From Streptococcus salivarius (lineage in GTDB: Bacteria; Bacillota; Bacilli; Lactobacillales; Streptococcaceae), in NCBI RefSeq assembly GCF_009738225.1, contig NZ_CP018187.1:568501-632500 (forward strand): a stretch of 64,000 bases of DNA, read 5' to 3'. The number at the start of each line of letters is the position of its first letter. Positions within the stretch are counted from its first letter, which is position 1. This document shows positions 45,787 through 54,436 of this stretch, piece by piece. The notes under the pieces were generated by a model. That model made no database searches and had not been told where the DNA came from. It worked only from the letters and a program-made list of their open reading frames with translations. Position numbers and translations under genes: made by a program.

Positions 45787-46620
45787 ATGAGAACTGAAAC
45801 CGAGATGTTTGATGTGATTTTGCAAACCGCAAAAGTGCTACAGGTTGACGCTGTCGCTATGTCTGGTTCACGAACGGATACAAGAGCGCCAAAAGATGAA
45901 TTTCAAGATTACGACGTGGTTTATGTCGTGGACGACTTAGATAATCTGACGAGTGACCTTTCTTGGCTGGACTCCTTTGGCAAACGTATCATTGAGCAAC
46001 ATAATGTCCTAGGCAACCGTCGACTTTATCTGATGCTCTTTGAAGATGGCAATCGCATCGATTTGACACTCTGTCCTAAAGAACATATCCAAGAGTGGGT
46101 GGACAGCGAGGCAGGTTTCAGAGTGCTAAAAGACGATAAAGGTTTGTTTAAAGCCTATCAGCCTAATTACAAGCGCTATTGGATTTGTCCACCTACCGAA
46201 GAGGAATTTGCTACATCCTGCAATGAATTTTGGTGGGTATCGACTTATGTCGTCAAAGGGATACGAAGAAATCAGCTTATCTATGCGACTGATCACCTCT
46301 ATGGCATTTGCCAGCAAGAAGTCTTGAAGGTCTTGGCTTGGCAGGTCGCAAGTGATAGGGGAATAGTCGGTATCGGCAAGAACTACAAGTATCTTTTCCA
46401 GTATTTACCTACAGAGAAAGAGAAGAAATTCTCAAATCTGCTTGATTTTTCAAGTGTAGAAAAACTTACTCAGTCATTGTTTGCTACGATGCAATTTTTC
46501 CACCAAGAGGCTAAATCTCTTGCTCAAAAAATGGGATTTGACTACGATAAAGAAGTGGCTGAGAAGATGATTGAGTATGCTGAGGAGAGACTCGAAACAA
46601 ATGAAACCATTACAAAATAA
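45787..46620 (+). CDS. Aminoglycoside 6-adenylyltransferase-like (ANT(6)/AadE) protein
   Basis: A 277-aa nucleotidyltransferase. The catalytic pattern is SGSRTDTRAPKDEFQDYDVVYVV, where DYD holds metal-binding Asp residues, followed by IDLTLCP with a third acidic residue. FWWVSTYVVKGIRRNQLIYA and GKNYKYLFQYLP match streptomycin adenylyltransferases. Whether it confers streptomycin resistance cannot be judged; chromosomal relatives in streptococci often do not. The start follows family alignment (MRTETEMFDVIL); in-frame starts at 45685 and 45739 would overlap the GNAT gene. Confidence 0.8.
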   Translation: MRTETEMFDVILQTAKVLQVDAVAMSGSRTDTRAPKDEFQDYDVVYVVDDLDNLTSDLSWLDSFGKRIIEQHNVLGNRRLYLMLFEDGNRIDLTLCPKEHIQEWVDSEAGFRVLKDDKGLFKAYQPNYKRYWICPPTEEEFATSCNEFWWVSTYVVKGIRRNQLIYATDHLYGICQQEVLKVLAWQVASDRGIVGIGKNYKYLFQYLPTEKEKKFSNLLDFSSVEKLTQSLFATMQFFHQEAKSLAQKMGFDYDKEVAEKMIEYAEERLETNETITK

Positions 46621-47335
46621 TAAGATAACAAAATTTTTACTGATTAGTTTTCTCATTTCTTGGGGATTTGGTTGGGGATTACTTGTTTTCCTGACGCAAA
46701 TGGGCCTCTTAAGTCTAACAAGTCCTCTGGGAGTCTTTCTCCATCTGCTAGGAGGTTTCGGTCCCACCATTGCAGCCATTTCTTGTTTGCCTCAAAAATC
46801 AATTAAAAGCATAGTTTCTTTTATCTTAGGGGACTCAAAGAAATATATTTTCTTATTTCTTGTACTAATTTTCGTGCAGGCGGGTGTTATTGCTTTCTCG
46901 TCTAAGGAGATTAATCCAGCTTTTCCACTAGGAAATTTATTTGTTATTTTTTTGAGTGCAGTCTGTGTTTATGGTGGAGAAGAAGAATTGGGATGGCGAG
47001 GCACCTTGCAACCAACTTTGGAAACTAGATTCTCCTTTTGGATTTCCAGTTTGATAACAGGTTGTATTTGGGCAGTATGGCATGTACCTTTATGGTTTGT
47101 GATTGGAAGTTCCCAAAGTAGGATGCCTTTTATATTATTCAGTCTATTTGCAATTTATCTCAGTATTCTCCTAGCTGCTGTTTTCAAAAAAACTAACTCG
47201 GTCCTCTTTTGCGCCATTTTTCACGGTCTAATTAATACCCTACTTAGCTTATTTGTTATTAAAATTAATCTTTTATTCATTCTAGGATTAGTAGGATTAC
47301 TCTTCTTTTCTCACTACCTACAAAGAAACAGTTAA
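46601..47335 (+). CDS. CPBP-family intramembrane protease (Abi family)
   Basis: A 244-aa membrane protein with about seven helices and the CPBP motifs EEELGWRGTL (EExxxR), WAVWHVPLW and FHGLINT. Members process prenylated-type substrates or give immunity to bacteriocins. AGGAG is rather far (13 bases) from the chosen ATG, which overlaps the end of the ANT(6)-like gene. It is the last accessory gene before parC. Confidence 0.8.
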   Translation: MKPLQNNKITKFLLISFLISWGFGWGLLVFLTQMGLLSLTSPLGVFLHLLGGFGPTIAAISCLPQKSIKSIVSFILGDSKKYIFLFLVLIFVQAGVIAFSSKEINPAFPLGNLFVIFLSAVCVYGGEEELGWRGTLQPTLETRFSFWISSLITGCIWAVWHVPLWFVIGSSQSRMPFILFSLFAIYLSILLAAVFKKTNSVLFCAIFHGLINTLLSLFVIKINLLFILGLVGLLFFSHYLQRNS

Positions 47336-47387
47336 ATTTATAAAATATAGATTTACTTTGCAACAAAACAATAAAAAGAGAATTATT

Positions 47388-49844
47388 ATGTCTAATATTC
47401 AAAACATGTCCCTTGAGGACATCATGGGGGAGCGTTTTGGGCGCTACTCAAAGTACATTATTCAGGAGCGTGCGCTTCCTGATATTCGTGACGGTCTGAA
47501 ACCCGTTCAACGTCGTATTCTTTATTCCATGAATAAGGATGGCAATACCCATGACAAGGGCTATCGTAAATCTGCCAAGTCGGTGGGTAACATTATGGGT
47601 AATTTCCACCCCCATGGTGACAGTTCCATTTATGATGCCATGGTCCGTATGTCTCAGGACTGGAAGAATCGTGAAATCTTGGTTGAGATGCACGGTAACA
47701 ATGGTTCTATGGACGGTGATCCACCAGCGGCCATGCGTTATACCGAGGCACGCTTGTCAGAGATTGCTGGCTACCTTCTTCAAGATATCGATAAAAACAC
47801 CGTTCCTTGGGCTTGGAACTTTGATGATACAGAGAAGGAACCAACTGTTTTACCTGCAGCCTTTCCAAACCTTTTGGTAAATGGGGCTACGGGGATTTCT
47901 GCTGGTTATGCCACAGACATTCCACCACATAATCTGGCAGAGGTCATCGATGCCGTTGTCTATATGATTGATCACCCCTCTGCTAAACTGGAAAAGTTGA
48001 TGGAATTCTTGCCTGGCCCAGATTTCCCAACAGGAGCTATTATTCAGGGGAAAGATGAGATTCGTAAGGCTTACGAAACAGGTAAGGGCCGAGTAGTTGT
48101 GCGTTCGCGTACTGAAATTGAGCAACTTAAAGGTGGCAAGGAACAGATTATTGTTACTGAGATTCCTTACGATGTTAATAAGGCTGTCTTGGTTAAAAAA
48201 ATTGATGATGTTCGAGTCAATAACAAGGTTCCAGGCATTGCAGAAGTTCGTGACGAGTCTGACCGTACAGGTTTGCGTATTGCTATCGAACTTAAGAAGG
48301 ATGCTGACAGTCAAACCATTCTGAACTATCTTTTGAAATATACGGATCTTCAGGTCAACTATAATTTCAACATGGTGGCTATTGACAATTTCACCCCACG
48401 TCAAGTGGGCTTACAAAAGATTTTGTCTAGCTACATTGCCCACCGTCGTGATATTATCGTTGCTCGTTCAAAATTCGACAAGGAAAAAGCTGAAAAACGT
48501 CTTCATATTGTGGAAGGACTCATCCGTGTCATCTCTATTTTGGATGAAGTCATTGCCCTTATCCGAGCTTCTGAAAATAAAGCTGATGCTAAGGAAAATC
48601 TTAAAGTCAGCTATGATTTTTCAGAAGAACAAGCTGAAGCCATCGTGACCTTGCAACTTTATCGTTTAACAAATACGGATATTGTCACTCTCCAAAATGA
48701 GGAAGCCGATTTGCGTGAGCAGATTGCTACCTTGGCTGCCATCATTGGTGATGAGCGTACCATGTTTAATGTCATGAAACGTGAACTTCGTGATATTAAG
48801 AAGAAATTTGGAAACGACCGTCGTTCAGAGTTGCAAGCAGAAACCAAGACTATTGAAATTGATACTGCAAGTTTGATTGTTGAAGAAGAAACCTATGTCA
48901 GCATCACTCGTGGTGGTTATGTCAAACGTACTAGCCCACGTTCTTTTAATGCTTCGACGATTGAAGAAGTTGGAAAACGTGATGATGACGATTTAGTTCT
49001 AGTTCAGCAGGCTAAGACGACACAACATCTCTTGATTTTCACCAATCAGGCCAATGTGATTTATCGTCCAATTCATGAGTTGCCAGATATTCGTTGGAAG
49101 GATCTGGGAGAGCATTTATCACAAACCATCTCCAACTTATCTAAGGATGAAGAAGTGCTTTACGCCGAAATTCTGGATGATTTTGAAACAGGTACTTACC
49201 TAGCAGCTACCAAGCTAGGTCAGATTAAACGTTTCGAACGCAAGGAATTTACGCCATGGCGTACCTACAAGTCTAAGTCGGTTAAATACGCTAAACTCAA
49301 GGATGATAGTGATTTTATTGTCACAGTCACTCCAATTCAATTGGATGATATCATGATTATCACTCAAAGAGGTTATGCCCTTTGCTTTAGCGCGGACGAA
49401 GTTCCAGTAGTTGGGGCCAAGGCAGCAGGTGTTAAGGCAATCAATCTTAAAGACGATGATATCGTTCAGGCTGTTTTTGTGGCAAATACTCAAAGTTTCT
49501 ACCTTCTAACACAAAGAGCCAGTCTCAAACGTGTGGCTACAGCTGATATCCCACAGGCTAAGCGAGCTGGTCGAGGTCTCCAAGTTCTTCGTGAGCTTAA
49601 GACGAAACCACATCGCGTCTTTACGGCTGGTCCAGTCTTTACAGAAAATTCTGGTGGTGAGATAGATCTTCTAGCAACACCAGCAGAGGAGACTCCTCAG
49701 ACCTTGCTTGTGACAGCCACGACAGGTGAAACTGCAGAGGTTGATTTGTCCCTTCTAAATCTTTCAGATCGTACTAGCAATGGAAGTTTTATTGAAGGGT
49801 TAGCAGACAAAGAAGTCTTTTCTGCTAAGATTATTGAAAAATAA
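47388..49844 (+). CDS. parC: DNA topoisomerase IV subunit A
   Basis: An 818-aa type IIA topoisomerase subunit. The breakage-reunion domain has RYSKYIIQERALPDIRDGLKPVQRR-type start, the quinolone-resistance region HPHGDSSIYDAMV with wild-type-like Ser and Asp, and the catalytic Tyr in AMRYTEARLS. The C-terminal domain is a beta-pinwheel with GxxKR segments (RGGYVKRT, LGQIKRF). The start is the ATG at 47388 with AAAGAGAA upstream; a start 30 bases earlier is less likely. Confidence 0.97.
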   Translation: MSNIQNMSLEDIMGERFGRYSKYIIQERALPDIRDGLKPVQRRILYSMNKDGNTHDKGYRKSAKSVGNIMGNFHPHGDSSIYDAMVRMSQDWKNREILVEMHGNNGSMDGDPPAAMRYTEARLSEIAGYLLQDIDKNTVPWAWNFDDTEKEPTVLPAAFPNLLVNGATGISAGYATDIPPHNLAEVIDAVVYMIDHPSAKLEKLMEFLPGPDFPTGAIIQGKDEIRKAYETGKGRVVVRSRTEIEQLKGGKEQIIVTEIPYDVNKAVLVKKIDDVRVNNKVPGIAEVRDESDRTGLRIAIELKKDADSQTILNYLLKYTDLQVNYNFNMVAIDNFTPRQVGLQKILSSYIAHRRDIIVARSKFDKEKAEKRLHIVEGLIRVISILDEVIALIRASENKADAKENLKVSYDFSEEQAEAIVTLQLYRLTNTDIVTLQNEEADLREQIATLAAIIGDERTMFNVMKRELRDIKKKFGNDRRSELQAETKTIEIDTASLIVEEETYVSITRGGYVKRTSPRSFNASTIEEVGKRDDDDLVLVQQAKTTQHLLIFTNQANVIYRPIHELPDIRWKDLGEHLSQTISNLSKDEEVLYAEILDDFETGTYLAATKLGQIKRFERKEFTPWRTYKSKSVKYAKLKDDSDFIVTVTPIQLDDIMIITQRGYALCFSADEVPVVGAKAAGVKAINLKDDDIVQAVFVANTQSFYLLTQRASLKRVATADIPQAKRAGRGLQVLRELKTKPHRVFTAGPVFTENSGGEIDLLATPAEETPQTLLVTATTGETAEVDLSLLNLSDRTSNGSFIEGLADKEVFSAKIIEK

Positions 49845-49855
49845 TGATAAGAAAG

Positions 49856-49889
49856 CTTTGTTCTCTTACTAGAGAGCAGAGTTTTTTTC
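49856..49889 (+). terminator. Intrinsic terminator of parC
   Basis: CTTTGTTCTCT / AGAGAGCAGAG-type stem followed by T7. Confidence 0.8.
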
Positions 49890-49919
49890 TTTAAGAGACT
49901 AAAGAACTGTTTTAAAAAG

Positions 49920-49974
49920 AATTGTCAGAATTTTGCAACACAACCTTGAAATTTTCAATGAAAAGGACTATACT
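49920..49974 (+). promoter_or_regulatory. Promoter and possible CodY box of the BCAA aminotransferase gene
   Basis: TTGAAA (49946-49951) and TATACT (49969-49974) with a 17-base spacer. AATTGTCAGAATTTT at 49920-49934 matches the CodY consensus AATTTTCWGAAAATT at 12 of 15 positions; AATTTTC also occurs in the spacer. CodY control of branched-chain amino acid genes is well established; the site here is inferred. Confidence 0.6.
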
Positions 49975-50009
49975 AGAAAGCACATAGTAACAGAAAAGAG
50001 GACATACAC

Positions 50010-51032
50010 ATGACAGTTGATTTAGACTGGGAAAATCTAGGATTTAATTACCGTAAACTTCCATTCCGTTATATCTCATATTTCAAAGATGGCAAATGGG
50101 ACGAGGGGCAATTGACTGAGGATGCAACTTTGCATATTTCAGAAGCATCTCCAGCCCTTCACTATGGTCAAGAAGCTTTTGAAGGACTCAAGGCTTACCG
50201 TACTAAAGATGGCTCTATTCAATTGTTCCGTCCAGATGAAAATGCCAAACGTTTGCAACGTACTGCTGATCGTCTTTTGATGCCAGAAGTTTCTATCGAC
50301 AAATTTGTAGATGCATGTAAACAAGTTGTGCGTGCCAATGAAGAATACGTTCCACCATATGGTACAGGTGCTACACTTTATCTCCGTCCACTTTTGATTG
50401 GGGTTGGTGATATTATTGGTGTGCATCCAGCAGATGAGTATATCTTTACTATTTTTGCTATGCCAGTAGGTAACTACTTCAAGGGTGGTTTGGCTCCAAC
50501 AAACTTCCTTATTCAAGATGATTATGACCGTGCTGCGCCACATGGTACAGGTGCTGCTAAGGTTGGTGGTAACTACGCAGCAAGTATGTTGCCAGGTAAG
50601 ATTGCACATGACCGTAACTTCTCTGATGTTATCTACCTTGATCCAGCAACTCACACTAAGATTGAAGAAGTGGGTTCTGCAAACTTCTTTGGTATCACAG
50701 CTGATAACGAATTCATTACACCACTCAGCCCATCTATCTTGCCATCTATCACCAAGTTCTCATTGCTTTACTTGGCTGAAAATCGCTTCGGTATGAAAGC
50801 TATCCAAGGTGATGTTAAGATTTCTGAATTGGATAAATTTGTTGAAGCAGGTGCCTGCGGTACAGCTGCCGTTATCTCACCAATTGGTGGGGTACAACAT
50901 GGTGATGACTTCCATGTCTTCTACTCAGAAACAGAAGTAGGTCCTGTAACACGTAAACTTTATGATGAGTTGACAGGTATCCAATTTGGTGATGTTGAAG
51001 CACCAGAAGGATGGATTGTCAAAGTTGACTAA
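50010..51032 (+). CDS. bcaT: Branched-chain amino acid aminotransferase
   Basis: A 340-aa fold-type IV PLP enzyme for the last step of Leu, Ile and Val synthesis and the first of their breakdown. The PLP Lys is in GTGAAKVGGNYAAS, and ALHYGQEAFEGLKAYR, EVGSANFFGI and ACGTAAVISPIG are conserved. The position after parC is the usual streptococcal order. AAGAGGAC precedes the ATG. Confidence 0.96.
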   Translation: MTVDLDWENLGFNYRKLPFRYISYFKDGKWDEGQLTEDATLHISEASPALHYGQEAFEGLKAYRTKDGSIQLFRPDENAKRLQRTADRLLMPEVSIDKFVDACKQVVRANEEYVPPYGTGATLYLRPLLIGVGDIIGVHPADEYIFTIFAMPVGNYFKGGLAPTNFLIQDDYDRAAPHGTGAAKVGGNYAASMLPGKIAHDRNFSDVIYLDPATHTKIEEVGSANFFGITADNEFITPLSPSILPSITKFSLLYLAENRFGMKAIQGDVKISELDKFVEAGACGTAAVISPIGGVQHGDDFHVFYSETEVGPVTRKLYDELTGIQFGDVEAPEGWIVKVD

Positions 51033-51052
51033 TTCCGAGTAATAAATGATTA

Positions 51053-52230
51053 TTTTAAAGCCCCCAATTGTCAAGTCAGGTGCAACAAAGTTGTTTCTCT
51101 GATTAAGTGAGTATCTTTCAAGCTGTTTGAGCTAGCTCAAACAGCTTTTTTGCGGACTGATAGCCATGGATTCGTCTCGGTCTTTCATTGATATCCTTTG
51201 TATAGTCCTCTAAAAGATTCTGATTTAGTTCTTTGAGTGAGGATCCCTTTGTAATGAACTCTCTTAGTAAGCCATTGAAATTCTCATTTGTACCTCGTTT
51301 ATAAGATGAATAGGTATGTGCAAAATAAACATCTAAGCCCTCTATCTCACTCAATGAAGAAAATTCGTTTCCATTATCTGCAGTTATGGACTTAATGGGA
51401 TAAAGTTTCATATATTCTAAGACTGCTTGATTGACATACTCTGCTTTCTTTTCCACGAGTTTCTTTGTGACAGCATAGCGTGTTTGTCGTTCTACCAAGG
51501 TCAGAATAGAAGGTTCTCCTATTGTTTTTAAACCCAGAACAGAATCGATTTCCCAATCTCCAAAACGGGAACGATTATTGATTTCTTCTGGTCTTTCTTC
51601 AATTGACTTTCCTAGATGTTTCTTAGTAGAAGGACGCTTGGTAAATTTCTTACAAATCCGCACTGCTCTTGGCAAATCAATGACCTTAATCTCTAACAAT
51701 CCTTGATGGATATAGTTATAGAGCGTCTTGGTTGAAGGAACAACTGCATCTACATGTTGGAGTCTATAGTTATGAACAAAGGTATCCACGCTATGCACCC
51801 TTGGTTTCTCTCTCATTGCTTCTGTAAATTCTCTCAGAAAGTCATCCGATACACAATCCAGTTTCAGATAATAGCTAGCTTCTCTAGCATGACGATAACG
51901 GCTATCGGCAACATCTGCATAATAGTGTTGGTAATAGACCTTCTGTCCATTTACTTTTTTCACTTGGGTTATGGAACCACGATTAATTTCACGAGTAATA
52001 GTAGAGCGATTTCTCCCTAGTCTACGAGCAATCTCAGCAGGTTTGAGTCCTACGCTTAAGTAAGCTTCAAATTCTCCTCGCTCAGCTTCAGATAAGTGTT
52101 TGTATGATTGATTTGTGGTAGAATAATTAGTGAACATGTTCATCTTCCTTTATACTGTTTTTCGCAACTCTAGTATATCAGATGAATATGTCTTTTTTGT
52201 TGCACTTCATTTTACAACAGGGCTTTAAAA
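51053..52230. mobile_element. IS30-family insertion sequence
   Basis: About 1.18 kb bounded by imperfect inverted ends. The left end reads TTTTAAAGCCC then GTGCAACAAA, and the right end in reverse reads the same two blocks separated by similar spacing. It carries one transposase gene on the minus strand. I do not see a clear target duplication. It lies between bcaT and the peptide operon. Confidence 0.85.
51118..52143 (-). CDS. IS30-family transposase
   Basis: A 341-aa DDE transposase. The N-terminal helix-turn-helix (YKHLSEAERGEFEAYLSVGL, EIARRLGRNRSTITREI) is the IS30 signature. The catalytic residues are Asp in GDWEIDSVLG, Asp in SITADNGNEF and Glu in NENFNGLLREF. Length is complete and the frame intact, so the element may be active. 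Confidence 0.93.
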   Translation of the reverse strand: MNMFTNYSTTNQSYKHLSEAERGEFEAYLSVGLKPAEIARRLGRNRSTITREINRGSITQVKKVNGQKVYYQHYYADVADSRYRHAREASYYLKLDCVSDDFLREFTEAMREKPRVHSVDTFVHNYRLQHVDAVVPSTKTLYNYIHQGLLEIKVIDLPRAVRICKKFTKRPSTKKHLGKSIEERPEEINNRSRFGDWEIDSVLGLKTIGEPSILTLVERQTRYAVTKKLVEKKAEYVNQAVLEYMKLYPIKSITADNGNEFSSLSEIEGLDVYFAHTYSSYKRGTNENFNGLLREFITKGSSLKELNQNLLEDYTKDINERPRRIHGYQSAKKLFELAQTA

Positions 52231-52265
52231 GAATTTATGTTTCGCAACAAAAAATTAAAAAAAGC

Positions 52266-52294
52266 TTGACAAAAGAAAGCGGCTTCTTTATAAT
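52266..52294 (+). promoter_or_regulatory. Consensus promoter of the peptide operon
   Basis: TTGACA (52266-52271), 17 bases, TATAAT (52289-52294): a perfect sigma-70 promoter. It lies just outside the IS30 right end, and the transcript would start near 52301, about 47 bases before the peptide start codon. Confidence 0.9.
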
Positions 52295-52347
52295 ATGATT
52301 GTAAAGAGTTTAACGTTAGCTGAATAATTAAGTTGGGAGGTTACATC

Positions 52348-52437
52348 ATGGGATTTTTAAAAAAATTATTCTCACGTAATGAAGTTAACTTGGGTATCGT
52401 ATCTTATAGATACTCTGGTAAAAAATGGTACTGGTAA
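52348..52437 (+). CDS. 29-residue peptide precursor or leaderless peptide
   Basis: ATG preceded at seven bases by GGGAGG. The product begins MGFLKKLFSRNEVNLGIVSY and ends RYSGKKWYW: an amphipathic basic N-terminus, a hydrophobic middle, and an aromatic basic C-terminus. It has no Gly-Gly leader, no Cys, and only one Asn-Glu region with acid charge. It is the first gene after a consensus promoter and is separated from the transport genes by a terminator, the usual layout for a highly expressed bacteriocin or signal peptide. I do not recognise its family. Possibilities are a leaderless bacteriocin, a peptide processed by the CPBP protease, or a pheromone. Confidence 0.75.
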   Translation: MGFLKKLFSRNEVNLGIVSYRYSGKKWYW

Positions 52438-52483
52438 GGTATATCCTTGTGTGCAGATTGTTTTGGAGTAGCTGCTCATGGCT

Positions 52484-52532
52484 GCAGTTGAGAGGAAGGT
52501 AGCTGGTTCTCTTAACTGCTTTTTATTTTTAT
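52484..52532 (+). terminator. Intrinsic terminator/attenuator after the peptide gene
   Basis: An 11-bp stem (52484-52494 with 52509-52519, one G-U) with a 14-base loop and the tail TTTTTATTTTT. It would make the short peptide message abundant and let a minority of transcripts read into the processing and transport genes. Confidence 0.85.
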
Positions 52533-52546
52533 TAAAAGTCTAATCT

Positions 52547-53122
52547 ATGAAAGAAACTCACAGTAAAGCTGAAACAATAATTGTTTCAATTAGTATGGTA
52601 GTATTAGCGGGGGTATTTGTTAATATTGGAAATGTTTTTGCTATCCTTTTCCGTATAGATAATCAGGTTTCTATTAACTTAGTTTTAATTTTTTCATCAT
52701 TGATAGGGTTTGTAGCAATACCACTGTTGTTTTTATATTATTTAGAATTCAAGCTTATTAAACCTAAGTTTTATATTATTTCTGCTATTGTTTTATCGGT
52801 TCTTATTTTATTTATTTCGATTTTTATTTTTCAGTCCGAAGAGATAGTGCACGCATTAATTATAGCAACTTGTGAGGAATTTTTATTTAGAGTAATTATT
52901 TTAAGTGTATTATTATCTTGTTTTAAAAAACGAAGTGCTTTCGTTTTGGGTTCTCTGATATTTGCGATTCTTTTACATTTAAACGGTGATTTTTTGTTAA
53001 ATTTCGTGATGAAGTTCCCAGCTAGCGTTATTTTATATATTTTAGCAGACCGTTTTGGTTTACAAAGTTCAATTGCATTTCATTGGTTTTATAATATTTG
53101 TGTTGGGAGTATCTTTGGATAA
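52547..53122 (+). CDS. CPBP-family intramembrane protease
   Basis: A 191-aa, very hydrophobic protein with about six helices. The CPBP motifs are ATCEEFLFRVIIL (EExxxR), ILLHLNGDFLLNF (second motif His) and FHWFYNICVG (third His). In bacteriocin loci such proteins cleave precursors or provide immunity. No strong ribosome binding site precedes the ATG. Its gene directly follows the attenuator and precedes a coupled membrane protein. Confidence 0.78.
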   Translation: MKETHSKAETIIVSISMVVLAGVFVNIGNVFAILFRIDNQVSINLVLIFSSLIGFVAIPLLFLYYLEFKLIKPKFYIISAIVLSVLILFISIFIFQSEEIVHALIIATCEEFLFRVIILSVLLSCFKKRSAFVLGSLIFAILLHLNGDFLLNFVMKFPASVILYILADRFGLQSSIAFHWFYNICVGSIFG

Positions 53123-53134
53123 GGAGGAGATGTT

Positions 53135-53560
53135 ATGTTGTTTTATATTATCATTGCGAGTATATTAAATATACTTTTAGTTATTATTGGGACAAAATTT
53201 TTATTAAGTTTAACCATTTTAGGATTTATTTTTATTATTTATCTTTTCCCGCTAATATTAAATTCGCTACTTTCCGCTTTAGCAGTTTTAAAAAAGAAAA
53301 AAAAATCACTTTATTGCTTGGTTTTTCCAACAATTTCTTTACTTGCTTATATTATTATAGGAGTTTTTTTGGAAAACTCAAGCTCATGGACTAAATTTAT
53401 TGAGTACAATACAATTACAAGCGGAGAGATGTATATCAAGATAAATACTAGTTTAATTGAACCATCTCAAATTATATTTGTTGTTCTATTATACTTTTTG
53501 GTGGAATATATTATTTTAAAAATTTTAGAACGTATGATGAAGAAAAATGGCAATAATTGA
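53135..53560 (+). CDS. Small membrane protein of the peptide operon
   Basis: A 141-aa protein with four predicted membrane helices (ILNILLVIIGTKFLLSL, LILNSLLSALAVL, YCLVFPTISLLAYIIIGVF, IIFVVLLYFLVEYIIL) and a basic tail KKNGNN. AAGGAGGAG precedes the ATG. The family is not recognised. The 14-base overlap with the ABC ATPase gene implies a stoichiometric partnership, perhaps as an immunity or transport accessory protein. Confidence 0.7.
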   Translation: MLFYIIIASILNILLVIIGTKFLLSLTILGFIFIIYLFPLILNSLLSALAVLKKKKKSLYCLVFPTISLLAYIIIGVFLENSSSWTKFIEYNTITSGEMYIKINTSLIEPSQIIFVVLLYFLVEYIILKILERMMKKNGNN

Positions 53561-54434
53561 AGTAAAAGGGTTAGGAAAAAAATATAAAGGTAATGATTTT
53601 TATTCTTTAGAAAATGCTAATTTTACGATTGAAGAGGGAGATATTGTAGGCCTGGTAGGTAAAAATGGTTCAGGGAAGAGTACTTTACTTAAAATATTAG
53701 CAAAATCTCAAAATCCTACAGAAGGGACTGTTTTTTTCAATGGTAAGGATATCTTTAAAGAAGATAATATTCTTAAAGATTTTGGAATCATGATAGAACC
53801 TGTATTTTTTCCACAAATTAGTGTTGAAGAAAATTTAAAATTATATCTTAAAATTCATAAGAAAGAACAGTATCAAGATAATATCGAAAAAACACTGAAA
53901 TTAGTAGGACTATTGGAAGCTAAGGATAGAAAACCTATAAGCTTTTCTTTTGGTATGAAACAAAGAACTGCTTTAGCATTGGCTCTTGTTACTGAACCTC
54001 AATTTGTGTTGTTAGATGAGCCTTTTGTAGGTTTAGACCCTATTGGTGTTAAAAATTTATTGGAAATTTTAAAGCAGTGGTCAAAAGTTAATAAAACCTC
54101 AATGATAGTATCTAGTCACCAGTTAGCAGAGTTAGAGGATTTGTGTACACGTTATCTTTTTATTGAATCAGGGATGATTGACGATAAAATTAGCACGGAA
54201 CAAAATAGTATTGTAATAGAGTTAAATGATATTTTAAAAGATGAAGATAGTCATGTGATAGAAAATCTTGTGAAAAGTTATAACCTAAAGTATAGTGAAA
54301 ATCATATTGAAATTGATAACTCTGTAAATAATGAAGCATTAAATTATATCTTGGAACAACTTGCAGTTGCTAAGCTAATTAAAAATGTTTTATCAAAAAA
54401 GGATAGTTTGGAAAGATTATTTGTGGAGGAATAG
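53547..54434 (+). CDS. ABC transporter ATPase, BcrA/LanF type
   Basis: A 295-aa nucleotide-binding subunit. Walker A is GLVGKNGSGKSTLL, the signature is FSFGMKQRTALA (degenerate C-loop SFGMK), Walker B is FVLLDEPFVGLD and the H-loop is SSHQLAELEDL. The C-terminal extension of about 80 residues is usual for the drug/bacteriocin immunity group. With the next gene it forms an ABC-2-type transporter, in contrast to the fused exporter that follows. Confidence 0.9.
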   Translation: MAIIEVKGLGKKYKGNDFYSLENANFTIEEGDIVGLVGKNGSGKSTLLKILAKSQNPTEGTVFFNGKDIFKEDNILKDFGIMIEPVFFPQISVEENLKLYLKIHKKEQYQDNIEKTLKLVGLLEAKDRKPISFSFGMKQRTALALALVTEPQFVLLDEPFVGLDPIGVKNLLEILKQWSKVNKTSMIVSSHQLAELEDLCTRYLFIESGMIDDKISTEQNSIVIELNDILKDEDSHVIENLVKSYNLKYSENHIEIDNSVNNEALNYILEQLAVAKLIKNVLSKKDSLERLFVEE

Positions 54435-54436
54435 AG

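Noticed and set aside
38252..49844. Prophage or ICE in the parE-parC region
   Set aside because: No integrase, phage structural, relaxase or conjugation genes are seen; the parE duplication suggests recombination-based acquisition.
52348..52437. Streptide/RaS-RiPP precursor
   Set aside because: No radical SAM gene and no K-G-D-G-W type motif nearby; the Lys-Trp arrangement is KKW and not Lys-x3-Trp.
52348..52437. SHP or ComS pheromone of an Rgg/ComR system
   Set aside because: No Rgg- or ComR-type regulator adjacent, and the sequence is not like SHP or ComS precursors.
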